Assembly (NCBI RefSeq): GCF_004769555.1
Contig: NZ_RQFY01000001.1
Span: 496,001-560,000, forward strand
Reading direction: 5' to 3'
Source: Leptospira koniambonensis
GTDB taxonomy: Bacteria; Spirochaetota; Leptospiria; Leptospirales; Leptospiraceae
Length of the DNA stretch: 64,000 bases
Part shown: positions 7,938 to 15,997 of the stretch, in pieces
Numbering within the stretch: position 1 is the first letter of the stretch
Layout: the number at the start of each line of letters is the position of its first letter
Position numbers and translations under genes: made by a program
The notes under the pieces: model-generated
The model's input: the letters and a program-made list of their open reading frames with translations, nothing else
The model's database searches: none
Told to the model about the DNA's origin: nothing

Positions 7938-8743
7938 GATCAGATCTTTCTGATCTTTTACGGGCCGGGATATTTTCCGGTCTGGTGTCTGGCCTTGTTT
8001 TAGGGATCTTGGTTTGCGCTTGGAATCTTCCTCTCATATTAGAAGCAGAGAAGTTCGAATCCAAATCAGCATCAGAAAATTCTAATGCTGGACATACGCA
8101 TGTTCACTCTCACTCCCATGGAGAAGGTCATTCTCACACAAAAGAACAATCTAATCCCACTGAAGTAGCCGAGAAAGATAGTCTTTGGCAAAAAAGAAAC
8201 TTAGGAACATTTATTGGTTCTGTTCTACTCGGGATTTCTTTTGGGGTTTTAGTTTCCGTTTGGATGGTCTTATTCCCTCCATTTGGATTTTTGGAAAACC
8301 CTTCAATCTCCAAGGCGATTTTCCTAAGCTTCTTATTTACCATCGGTGGATTTCTAATATTTTTCGGGATCCCATTTGTAGGACTTCCTCCTGAATTACC
8401 AGGAAGAGCATCCGGGGCTTATGATTATCTAGAAAGGCAGGCTTGGTGGTATCTTTGTGTCGGTTCCAGCTTAGTTGGTGTTTTAGGATCTAAAGTCCTT
8501 CTAACTTATTTAAATCTTCATAGATTACTAAAATGGGCATTCGTTTTAGTAACGGTATTATTCTTTGTAGGACTTCCATTTTATATTGGTGTGCCTGAAA
8601 TTTCAGAAGATTTTGCTGCTCCCAAAGAGTTAAGAAACCAATTCGAATATGTGACCTTACTCACAAATTTGATCTTCTGGTATTTATTATCCTCTTTATT
8701 TTTTCTATTCTGGAAGCCAAAGCAGGTATTAGGATTCAAATGA
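7928..8743 (+). CDS. cbtA: Cobalt transporter subunit CbtA
   Basis: 271-residue integral membrane protein, the large subunit of the CbtAB cobalt importer. About five to six hydrophobic segments are visible (around residues 14-34, 90-115, 123-146, 165-190, 200-220 and 243-262). Between the first two lies a histidine-rich loop (HTHVHSHSHGEGHSH, residues 56-70) that should bind Co2+. The family is usually found beside cbtB and cobalamin genes, as here. Its end overlaps the start of cbiX by four bases, implying translational coupling and delivery of cobalt to the chelatase. Confidence 0.9.
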   Translation: MPLRSDLSDLLRAGIFSGLVSGLVLGILVCAWNLPLILEAEKFESKSASENSNAGHTHVHSHSHGEGHSHTKEQSNPTEVAEKDSLWQKRNLGTFIGSVLLGISFGVLVSVWMVLFPPFGFLENPSISKAIFLSFLFTIGGFLIFFGIPFVGLPPELPGRASGAYDYLERQAWWYLCVGSSLVGVLGSKVLLTYLNLHRLLKWAFVLVTVLFFVGLPFYIGVPEISEDFAAPKELRNQFEYVTLLTNLIFWYLLSSLFFLFWKPKQVLGFK

Positions 8744-9930
8744 AACCTAAAATTGCAGTTCTGGTGCTGGGTCACGGCAGTAGAGAAACAAATTCCAATC
8801 TAGAATTCGTTTCATTGGTAGAAGCATATTCATGCACTCGGCCTGATCTAAAAATTTCCTACGCTTATGTAGAACTTGCAAAACCCGATCTGGAAACTGC
8901 GCTCAGAGATCTTAGTGAAGAGTATTCAAATATTATAATATTTCCTTTGTTTCTATACACATCTGGTCATATTAAAAATGATATTCCGGTCGTGTTGGAC
9001 AGAATTAAATCGGAGTTCCCGGATCATTCTTATAAGATAGCAAATAGTTTAGGTATCCATTCTAAAATGGTATCTTTGCTTAGGAAACGTGCAGAAGAGT
9101 TTTCACCTTTAAACAAAGAGCAATCCTCTAAGACAGGCGTGATCATAGTAAACAGAGGTTCCTCTGATCCGGATGCAAACGGTGACTTTTATAAAACAGT
9201 TCGTTTATTCCAAGAAGGAAATCATTTCTCCTTTGTTCTTCCTTCCTTTATAGGGATCACCAGCCCTCTTCTTCCAGACACTTTGGAGATGGCTTCCAAA
9301 TTAAGACCGGAAAAACTTCTGGTGGTCCCCTACTTTTTATTCGGCGGATTATTGATCCAAAAAATTTCCTCCTTGGTCCAAAACTTTTCTGAAAAATTTC
9401 CTTGGATCAAAACAGAACTCACCTCTTATCTTGGACCCGATCCAGAACTATTTTTAGTCATAGATGAAAGGATACAAGATTGTATCTCCGGAAAATTCTC
9501 CCTTCCTTGTGATACTTGTGAATACAGAGCACAACTTCCTGGCCTTTCTAAAAAAGTAGGAGGATTGAAGGCTCTCCTATGGAGTATCCGTCATCTGGAA
9601 ACTCATAACCAAGCAGCACCTCATCTATTCCCTCATCGTAATTTACAAAAGCATATATTTGTTTGCGATAATATAGATTGCGCAAGCAAAGGAAGTTCTG
9701 CCTTAGTCGCTCGAATGAGATCTATTTTAAAATTACAAGGAAGACATTTGGATTTCAAAATTTCTCGCTCTTCCTGTATGGGGAGATGCGGAGAAGGTCC
9801 AGTAGTTGTAGTCTATCCGGACGGAGTTTGGTACCAAAAAGTAAATGTCGAAGATGCAGAAGACCTCGTTTCGGAACATCTTCTTCAAGATAGACTCGTT
9901 TCTCGTTTAGTAGATAATATTATGCAATAG
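8740..9930 (+). CDS. cbiX: Sirohydrochlorin cobaltochelatase CbiX, long form with C-terminal [2Fe-2S] domain
   Basis: Inserts Co2+ into sirohydrochlorin, the committed step of the cobalt-early (oxygen-independent) B12 route. Residues 1 to about 245 hold two chelatase half-domains beginning with VLVLGHGSRETN, whose His is a metal ligand. A middle segment with CDTCEYRAQLPG and several histidines (about 250-300) marks the long CbiX forms. The last 85 residues form a thioredoxin-like [2Fe-2S] ferredoxin domain with CDNIDC and SCMGRCGEGP. The start is the ATG overlapping the cbtA stop. The Fe-S domain could regulate the chelatase or take part in electron transfer; this is not settled by sequence. 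Confidence 0.9.
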   Translation: MKPKIAVLVLGHGSRETNSNLEFVSLVEAYSCTRPDLKISYAYVELAKPDLETALRDLSEEYSNIIIFPLFLYTSGHIKNDIPVVLDRIKSEFPDHSYKIANSLGIHSKMVSLLRKRAEEFSPLNKEQSSKTGVIIVNRGSSDPDANGDFYKTVRLFQEGNHFSFVLPSFIGITSPLLPDTLEMASKLRPEKLLVVPYFLFGGLLIQKISSLVQNFSEKFPWIKTELTSYLGPDPELFLVIDERIQDCISGKFSLPCDTCEYRAQLPGLSKKVGGLKALLWSIRHLETHNQAAPHLFPHRNLQKHIFVCDNIDCASKGSSALVARMRSILKLQGRHLDFKISRSSCMGRCGEGPVVVVYPDGVWYQKVNVEDAEDLVSEHLLQDRLVSRLVDNIMQ

Positions 9931-9939
9931 GAATATAGT

Positions 9940-10314
9940 ATGGCATGTCATGAAATTGCAGCTTTAAGATTAGGAATGATGAATGTTCTTGGTATCAAGG
10001 ATGAATCAGTTATCCAACATGAAAAAAATGAAATAGGAACAGAAGCACTCTCTTCTCCAGGACCGATCCAGTCATTGACGACTGCGAATAATTTCGATGA
10101 TCTAATCCGATTTTTCGAAGCAAGTTTGGTAGATTTAGAACAAACAATTGCAAAACTTCCAGCTGGAGATCCTAAATCTGGTTATTACACTTCTCTATTA
10201 ATACTTACCAAAAAAGTGGAATTGGATCTTAAAAATTCTGCAAAATCATTCCAAACCTTATATCTAGACTTAGAAGAAATGCATGATTTCGTGCATGAGA
10301 TCTATCCTTCATAG
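9940..10314 (+). CDS. DUF3209-like protein in the B12 operon
   Basis: 124-residue soluble protein whose N-terminus (MACHEIAALRLGMMNVLGI) matches my memory of DUF3209, a family of unknown function found beside cbiX in haloarchaeal cobalamin clusters. Cys3-His4 near the N-terminus is a possible metal or cluster ligand; the rest looks helical, with no membrane segment. It sits 9 bases after cbiX and 8 bases before a ferredoxin-reductase-like gene, so a role in cobalt handling or in electron supply to the early corrin steps is an inference from position only. Confidence 0.65.
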   Translation: MACHEIAALRLGMMNVLGIKDESVIQHEKNEIGTEALSSPGPIQSLTTANNFDDLIRFFEASLVDLEQTIAKLPAGDPKSGYYTSLLILTKKVELDLKNSAKSFQTLYLDLEEMHDFVHEIYPS

Positions 10315-10322
10315 GAGGAACA

Positions 10323-11075
10323 TTGAGCCAAAAACTTCTCAAACTGGTCCATAAAGAAAATGTAAGCCTTTCTTCAGACATATACCAATTTGAAAAAGCA
10401 GATGGGCTGCCTTTCGAATTTGTAGGAGGACAATATATTATCCTAAATGTCGGAAATGATAATGATGGAAAGCCTATCAAAAGAGCTTATTCTATTTTGT
10501 CTTCTGATTCAAAAACGAATTCTTTTCAGATCTGTGTGAAACGTTTAGGGACAGGAAAAGCATCCAGTATTCTACCTGAATTAAAACCAGGGTCAGAACT
10601 GGAGTATTCAGGTCCCTGGGGAAAATTTGTAGGAGATCCAACATGGCCTTCACCCGGTTTTTCTCTCATTCTGGCAACGGACACAGGGATCACTACACTT
10701 GCTGGTCTCCTTCTTTCCAAAAAATTCTCAGACCGTTTAGACAGCACCATAACGGTCTGGCTCAAAACAAAAGAGGAAGACTTTCTTTCTGAAAATGAAC
10801 TAAGGAAGATCCTCTCTGGAGTTTCTAATTTTCCAAATATATTTCAGATCCCTCCGATTTCAGATCAAAATAGAGTCCAAAGTGCATTAGATATTCTGAA
10901 ATCGATTTTAGGAGATTGTACAGTTCCAGAAAACGTATTCTTAAGTGGAGATGGAAATATCTTAAGAGAAGTAAGATCTGAATTGGTCCGCTTAGGAACC
11001 TTAGAGTCCCAGATCGGAATGGAAGCATTCTTCAATACCCAAAAAAATCCATCGCCAGTGGTAAGTCTCGGATAA
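10323..11075 (+). CDS. Ferredoxin-NADP reductase-like flavoprotein in the B12 operon
   Basis: 250-residue FAD/NAD(P)H oxidoreductase of the ferredoxin reductase superfamily. The FAD-binding motif KRAYSI is at about residues 56-61, followed by a CVKR strand and a nucleotide-binding half (ATDTGITTLAGLL). The start is a TTG at 10323 with AGGAGG at 10313-10318. Given its place between cbiX/DUF3209 and cbiD, it could reduce Co(II) for adenosylation, feed the CbiX Fe-S domain, or replace the missing precorrin-6A reductase CbiJ; the sequence does not decide. Confidence 0.75.
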   Translation: MSQKLLKLVHKENVSLSSDIYQFEKADGLPFEFVGGQYIILNVGNDNDGKPIKRAYSILSSDSKTNSFQICVKRLGTGKASSILPELKPGSELEYSGPWGKFVGDPTWPSPGFSLILATDTGITTLAGLLLSKKFSDRLDSTITVWLKTKEEDFLSENELRKILSGVSNFPNIFQIPPISDQNRVQSALDILKSILGDCTVPENVFLSGDGNILREVRSELVRLGTLESQIGMEAFFNTQKNPSPVVSLG

Positions 11076-11081
11076 ATTTCA

Positions 11082-12188
11082 ATGGCGACCAAGGAACTAA
11101 GAGAAGGATTCACTACAGGAGCTTGTTCCGCCGCTGCTGCAAAAGCTGCAGTTAGAGTTCTTATCTTAGGCCAAACCATTAAAGAAATTGAAACTACTCT
11201 TCCTAACAAAAGAAAAGTCACGTTCGAGCTAAAACGTTGCGAGATCTCAGAGGATAGCGCTGTTTGTAGCATTATCAAAGATGCAGGAGATGATCCTGAT
11301 TGCACTCACGGTGCAGAGTTAACTGCGGAAGTAAAACTTAACCAAGAAAACAAGATCGTTCTAAAAGGTGGAGAAGGAGTTGCTGTAGTTACGAAAGCGG
11401 GACTCGGTTTAGAAATTGGAGAACCTGCAATCAATCCAGTTCCCAGAAAGAATATTACAGAAATGATATTAGAGGAACTGATAGGTTCCACATTTTCTGG
11501 TGCAGAAGTTACGATCAGTGTTCCAGGCGGCCAAGAGATGGCCAAAAAAACAATGAATGAACGCCTTGGATTGATAGGCGGGATCTCAATTTTAGGAACA
11601 ACTGGGATCGTAAAACCATATTCCACTGCGGCATATAAAGCAAGTGTAATACAGGCAATCCAGGTCGCAAGAGAATACGGAGAACAAAGTATTATTTTAA
11701 CCACTGGTGGAAAATCCGAAAAGTTCGCGATGGACCTTCTCCCTTCGATGAACGAGATCGCATTCATACAAGTCGGCGATTTTATAGGAACAGGGATCAA
11801 GACCGCAATTAAAGAAGATATCCATCACGTGATCATAGTAGGAATGATCGGGAAACTTTCTAAGATGGCCGATGGAGTCATGATGACACATAGAGGGGGC
11901 TCTTCAGTGAACACAAAGATGCTCGCAAATATTGCAAGATCCTTAGAGATCCCTGAAACTGTATGCACCAATATAGAAGCAGCAAATACAGCAAGACATG
12001 TATTAGATATTTGTAAAGAATCCGGACATTTTTATATCACCACTCGGATCTGTGAGATTGTCTCTGAAAATTGTTCCAAACATGGATTAGGATTAAGAGT
12101 TTCCACGTATATGGTGGATTTTGATGGAACTCTATTAGGAAAGTTTGAAGCTCCCGAAGGCTGGGGTATCAAAGGGGAAGCGGAATAA
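11082..12188 (+). CDS. cbiD: Cobalt-precorrin-5B C1-methyltransferase CbiD
   Basis: Methylates C1 of cobalt-precorrin-5B, a step specific to the oxygen-independent B12 pathway. The N-terminal GFTTGACSAAAAKA motif is diagnostic, and the glycine-rich SVPGGQEMAKKT and THRGGSSVNTKML segments are in their expected places. At 368 residues it has the usual family length. It follows the flavoprotein gene by six bases and its stop abuts the cbiC start, placing it firmly in the operon. Confidence 0.95.
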   Translation: MATKELREGFTTGACSAAAAKAAVRVLILGQTIKEIETTLPNKRKVTFELKRCEISEDSAVCSIIKDAGDDPDCTHGAELTAEVKLNQENKIVLKGGEGVAVVTKAGLGLEIGEPAINPVPRKNITEMILEELIGSTFSGAEVTISVPGGQEMAKKTMNERLGLIGGISILGTTGIVKPYSTAAYKASVIQAIQVAREYGEQSIILTTGGKSEKFAMDLLPSMNEIAFIQVGDFIGTGIKTAIKEDIHHVIIVGMIGKLSKMADGVMMTHRGGSSVNTKMLANIARSLEIPETVCTNIEAANTARHVLDICKESGHFYITTRICEIVSENCSKHGLGLRVSTYMVDFDGTLLGKFEAPEGWGIKGEAE

Positions 12189-12857
12189 ATGAACGATATG
12201 AGACAAATGACTTCCTTAGGAAGGGAGATCGAAAACAATTCTTTTTCAATCATAGATGAAGAAGCAGGAAATCATTCTCATCCTCCGGGTGATTGGGAAG
12301 TTGTTAGAAGGATTATACATGCCACTGCAGATTTCGAATATAGAGATCTAACAAAGATCCATCAGAATGCCATTCGTGACGGGATCCAAGCATTGAAAAA
12401 TGGATGTCCTATCGTTTGTGATGTCCAGATGATCATTGCTGGCCTGAACAGCGAACGTTTAGAAGCCTATGGTTGTAAAACTTATAGTTTTATCAGTGAT
12501 CCTGATGTAATCCAAAGAGCAAAAGAAAATAATTCCACAAGAGCCATAGAGTCAATGCGCAAAGCAGCAAGTTCTGGACTTTTGAATGGAAGTGTCATCG
12601 CGATAGGAAACGCACCTACTGCACTTTTAGAAATCGTAAGACTTGTGCAAGAGGAAGGAGTTCGACCTTCTCTTGTGATCGGAGTTCCAGTAGGATTTGT
12701 ATCTGCTGCTGAATCCAAAGAAGCATTATTAGATATCAAATTCCAATCTGAATATTCTATTCCTTATATTCTGACTCGAGGAAGAAAAGGAGGAAGTACG
12801 ATCGCAGTTTCAATCATACATGCACTTCTACTCCTTTCAACGGAGAAAAAATTTTGA
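12189..12857 (+). CDS. cbiC: Cobalt-precorrin-8 methylmutase CbiC
   Basis: Moves the C11 methyl group to C12, giving cobyrinic acid. The catalytic histidine is His44 in RRIIHATADFEY, and the GCPIVCDVQMI and IGVPVGFVSAAESKEAL motifs are typical of CbiC/CobH. Its 222 residues match the family. The ATG immediately follows the cbiD stop, and the 3' end overlaps the TTG start of cbiET by four bases, so translation is likely coupled on both sides. Confidence 0.95.
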   Translation: MNDMRQMTSLGREIENNSFSIIDEEAGNHSHPPGDWEVVRRIIHATADFEYRDLTKIHQNAIRDGIQALKNGCPIVCDVQMIIAGLNSERLEAYGCKTYSFISDPDVIQRAKENNSTRAIESMRKAASSGLLNGSVIAIGNAPTALLEIVRLVQEEGVRPSLVIGVPVGFVSAAESKEALLDIKFQSEYSIPYILTRGRKGGSTIAVSIIHALLLLSTEKKF

Positions 12858-14080
12858 AAGCGGTTACCGTAATAGGGATTGGAGACGATGGATGTGTCGG
12901 ACTTTCCAGCAAAGCAATGGGTGCAGTCGCAAGAGCAAGAGTTCTTGCCGGCGGAGAAAGACATCTAGATTTTTTTCCTCAGTTTGATGGAGAAAGGATC
13001 ATTATCAAGAATGATATTATTCGAACAGCGGAGAAGATCGCAGAACTTTCTGCTGAACATACGATATGCGTTCTTGCTTCGGGAGATCCTTTATTTTTTG
13101 GAATTGGAAATCTGATCTTAAAAAAAGTTGGAAGAGATCATGTGGAATTCATTCCAGCTCCGAGTTCCGTCCAAAATGCTTTTTCTAAAATTGGAGTCAA
13201 ATGGGACGACGCTTCTTTTCTTTCCCTCCATGGAAGAACGATAGAAGGTTTCATTACAAAATTACAAAGTATATCCAAGATTGCATGTCTTACCGACGAG
13301 ACCAACTCTCCTTCCAAGATCGCAAAGTATTTGTTAAATTATTCTGAAACAGATTGGAAAGCATTCGTTTGTGAAAACTTAGGAGGAAAAGAGGAGAAGG
13401 TCCGTGAATTCGAACTGGAAACTTTAGCAGAGACGCAAGACATCTCCAACTTAAATGTAATTATCCTAATTAGAAAAGATCCAAATTGGAAACCTTCTCC
13501 ACTTCTTCCTTTTTTTGGAGAAGACGAATATGCAAAACGCCTTCCTAAGAAGGGGCTTATCACCAAAAAAGAAGTCAGAATACTTTCTCTCTCCGCGTTG
13601 GAGATCCGACCAGATTCTGTGATCTGGGATATCGGAGCTGGCTCAGGAGCAGTTTCAATAGAAGCAGCCAGGATCGCAAAAGAAGGAAGAGTATACGCGA
13701 TCGAAGTAGATCCGGAAGGAATAGAGATCTGCCAGCAAAACATACTCTCACATAAAACGGATAATGTTTTCTTAATACACGGAAAAGCTCCTCAGGCATT
13801 ACTCGACCTTCCCTCACCTGACTGCGTATTTATAGGAGGCTCCAAAGGGAACATGAAAGAGATCATCGAGCTTTCTTTTGAGAGATTGAGCCAAGGCGGG
13901 TGTTTAGTAGCAAATGCAATTACCTTAGATAATGTTTCAGAGGCATATAAAACATTCAGAGATATGGATCTAATCCCGGAAGTAAGCCTGATCAATATTT
14001 CCCGAGGCCAAAAACTCGCAGATTACCTCAGGTATGAAGCACTAAATCCAATCCATATATTTAAAATTAGGAAATTATAA
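12854..14080 (+). CDS. cbiET: Bifunctional cobalt-precorrin-6B methyltransferase/decarboxylase CbiET
   Basis: Fusion of CbiE (C5 methylation, residues 1 to about 205) and CbiT (C15 methylation with C12 acetate decarboxylation, about 225-408), equivalent to CobL. The CbiE part starts with VIGIGDDGCVGLSS and carries LASGDPLFFGIG; the CbiT part has the SAM motif WDIGAGSGAVSIEAA (about 258-272). The start is a TTG at 12854 inside the cbiC end; no ATG lies near the conserved N-terminus. It acts after the corrin-6A reduction, for which no cbiJ gene is present in this operon. Confidence 0.93.
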   Translation: MKAVTVIGIGDDGCVGLSSKAMGAVARARVLAGGERHLDFFPQFDGERIIIKNDIIRTAEKIAELSAEHTICVLASGDPLFFGIGNLILKKVGRDHVEFIPAPSSVQNAFSKIGVKWDDASFLSLHGRTIEGFITKLQSISKIACLTDETNSPSKIAKYLLNYSETDWKAFVCENLGGKEEKVREFELETLAETQDISNLNVIILIRKDPNWKPSPLLPFFGEDEYAKRLPKKGLITKKEVRILSLSALEIRPDSVIWDIGAGSGAVSIEAARIAKEGRVYAIEVDPEGIEICQQNILSHKTDNVFLIHGKAPQALLDLPSPDCVFIGGSKGNMKEIIELSFERLSQGGCLVANAITLDNVSEAYKTFRDMDLIPEVSLINISRGQKLADYLRYEALNPIHIFKIRKL

Positions 14081-14088
14081 TATATCTT

Positions 14089-14856
14089 ATGAATGTAAAA
14101 ACAAAATACGGAAAATTATACGGGGTTGGAGTTGGCCCCGGAGCAACAGATCTAATCACTCTTAGAGCAGTAAATGTATTAAATACGGTTCCGGTGCTTG
14201 CTATTCCCAAAAGCAGCGAATCACTTCCCTCTTTCTCTTGGAGAGTTTGTTCTCCAGTAGTTCGGGAAAATGAAACACAAGAGAAATTACTCCTACATTT
14301 TCCAATGACTAAAGATCCTAATATCTTAATCCCAGCATGGGATAAGGCATTTAAAGAAATAGGGTTAAGATTAGAAAAAGGTTTGGATGTTGCATTCATT
14401 ACACAAGGAGATCCATCTGTATATAGTTCTTGGAGTTATTTATTAGATGAAGCTCCGGATAGATGGCCTGGAATTGAGATAGAAATTGTTCCAGCAGTTT
14501 CTTCCATTACTGCAATCCCAGCAAGTTTGCTCACACCTCTTGCCGATGGAAGAGAAAGATTCTGTGTTCTTCCTGCTACCTACGGTTTAGAAGATCTAGA
14601 AAAGCTCATCCAGGACTTTGATACAATTGTTTTAACAAAGGTAGGACAGGTAGTTCCTGAACTAATAAGAATATTAAAAGAGCAGAATATTATAGAAAAT
14701 GCAACCTATGTTTCTTATGGAACTACAGATCGCCAAAGGATCGTAAAAGATATCGAGTCCATAAAGAATGAAACCTGCGATTATTTTTCCATGGTTGTAA
14801 TTTCTATCCGAAAACGAAAAGGGGTTTTAAGAGGTATTTCGGATGATTCAGAGTAG
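14089..14856 (+). CDS. cbiL: Cobalt-factor II/precorrin-2 C20-methyltransferase CbiL
   Basis: SAM-dependent tetrapyrrole methylase adding the C20 methyl group. The N-terminal GVGVGPGATDLITLRAV loop, the ITQGDPSVYSSW motif (about residues 103-115) and VPAVSSITAIPASL are typical of CobI/CbiL rather than the other methylases in this operon. Length (255) is normal. It follows cbiET by eight bases and overlaps the cbiG start by 14 bases. Confidence 0.92.
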   Translation: MNVKTKYGKLYGVGVGPGATDLITLRAVNVLNTVPVLAIPKSSESLPSFSWRVCSPVVRENETQEKLLLHFPMTKDPNILIPAWDKAFKEIGLRLEKGLDVAFITQGDPSVYSSWSYLLDEAPDRWPGIEIEIVPAVSSITAIPASLLTPLADGRERFCVLPATYGLEDLEKLIQDFDTIVLTKVGQVVPELIRILKEQNIIENATYVSYGTTDRQRIVKDIESIKNETCDYFSMVVISIRKRKGVLRGISDDSE

Positions 14857-15997
14857 AAAACCATACGCAATTTATGTAATCACTAAACACGGCCTAAAGA
14901 CTGGAACAAAATTATTCCACTCCTTAAAAGGAGCAGACATATTTGTTTCTCCTAAGTTCATTTCGGAATCTCCAAAGGAATCCAAACTTTTAAGTCTTCC
15001 TATGGAACCTACTTTAAGAGAAAGTTTTATGGAATACGATTGCCATATTTTTGTGATCAGCGTGGGCGCTGTAGTTCGAATGATCTCTCCTCTTCTGGTA
15101 AGTAAGAAGACAGATCCTGCAGTTCTTTGTATTGATGACCAAGCAAAATTCACTATCTGCGTTTTGTCAGGCCATGTAGGAAGAGGTAATTTTTTTACTC
15201 AGAAAATTTCTGATCTTTTAGGAAATATTCCAGTGATCACAACTGCCTCGGATGTTTCCGGAACTTTGACTGTGGATATCTTAGGAAGAGACCTTGGCTG
15301 GAGTTTAGAAGATCAGGATAGAAATGTGACTCGGGCATGTGCCGCAGTAGTAAATGAAACTAAAGTTTTATTCGTACAGGAAACCGGAGAACCGAATTTC
15401 TGGTCTTTGGAAAAGGATCTGCCCAAGGGTGTAGAATATTCTGCGAATTTAGAAAAGGTAAATCCCAAAGATTATGAAATCTTATTAATCGCAAGCGACA
15501 GAACAGATATTAAAACGAAAACGCCAGATATATATTCCAATTCAGTGATATACAGACCCAAATCCCTGATCTTAGGCTTAGGCTGCGACAAAGGAATTCC
15601 AACTGAAGTCGTTGAGAATGGGATAACAAAAGTGTTAAAAGAATATAATCTATCTTTCAAAAGTATAAAGGCAATTTCAAGCGTAGATGTCAAAAAAGAA
15701 GAACCTGCTTTTTTAGAAATTTCAACAAAGTATGGCTGGGAATTTATAACCTTCCCCCCTCAGGACTTGGACCAAGTGGAAGGAATTTCAGAAATTTCTA
15801 AAGCTGCGTCCGAATATGTAGGAACTCGTTCTGTAAGCGAAGCTTCTGCTCTTCTTCTTTCCGGTTCTGATAGATTACTAGTAACAAAACAGAAATACAA
15901 AGAAACCGAAGGCGGAAAAAATCTAACAGTAGCGATTGCAAGAATACCATTTTCGACAAGATCAGAAATCCAATCCAAAAGTTTGGAGAAAGTATGA
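14843..15997 (+). CDS. cbiG: Cobalt-precorrin-5A hydrolase CbiG
   Basis: Opens the delta-lactone of cobalt-precorrin-5A and releases acetaldehyde, a step unique to the oxygen-independent route. The N-terminal domain has the HIFVISVGAVVRMISPLL segment (about residues 68-85) and the linker CVLSGHVGRGNFFTQKI; the C-terminal domain starts near LILGLGCDKGIPTEVV. The 384-residue length suits a full CbiG with both domains. Its start overlaps cbiL and its end overlaps cbiH by four bases. Confidence 0.93.
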   Translation: MIQSRKPYAIYVITKHGLKTGTKLFHSLKGADIFVSPKFISESPKESKLLSLPMEPTLRESFMEYDCHIFVISVGAVVRMISPLLVSKKTDPAVLCIDDQAKFTICVLSGHVGRGNFFTQKISDLLGNIPVITTASDVSGTLTVDILGRDLGWSLEDQDRNVTRACAAVVNETKVLFVQETGEPNFWSLEKDLPKGVEYSANLEKVNPKDYEILLIASDRTDIKTKTPDIYSNSVIYRPKSLILGLGCDKGIPTEVVENGITKVLKEYNLSFKSIKAISSVDVKKEEPAFLEISTKYGWEFITFPPQDLDQVEGISEISKAASEYVGTRSVSEASALLLSGSDRLLVTKQKYKETEGGKNLTVAIARIPFSTRSEIQSKSLEKV

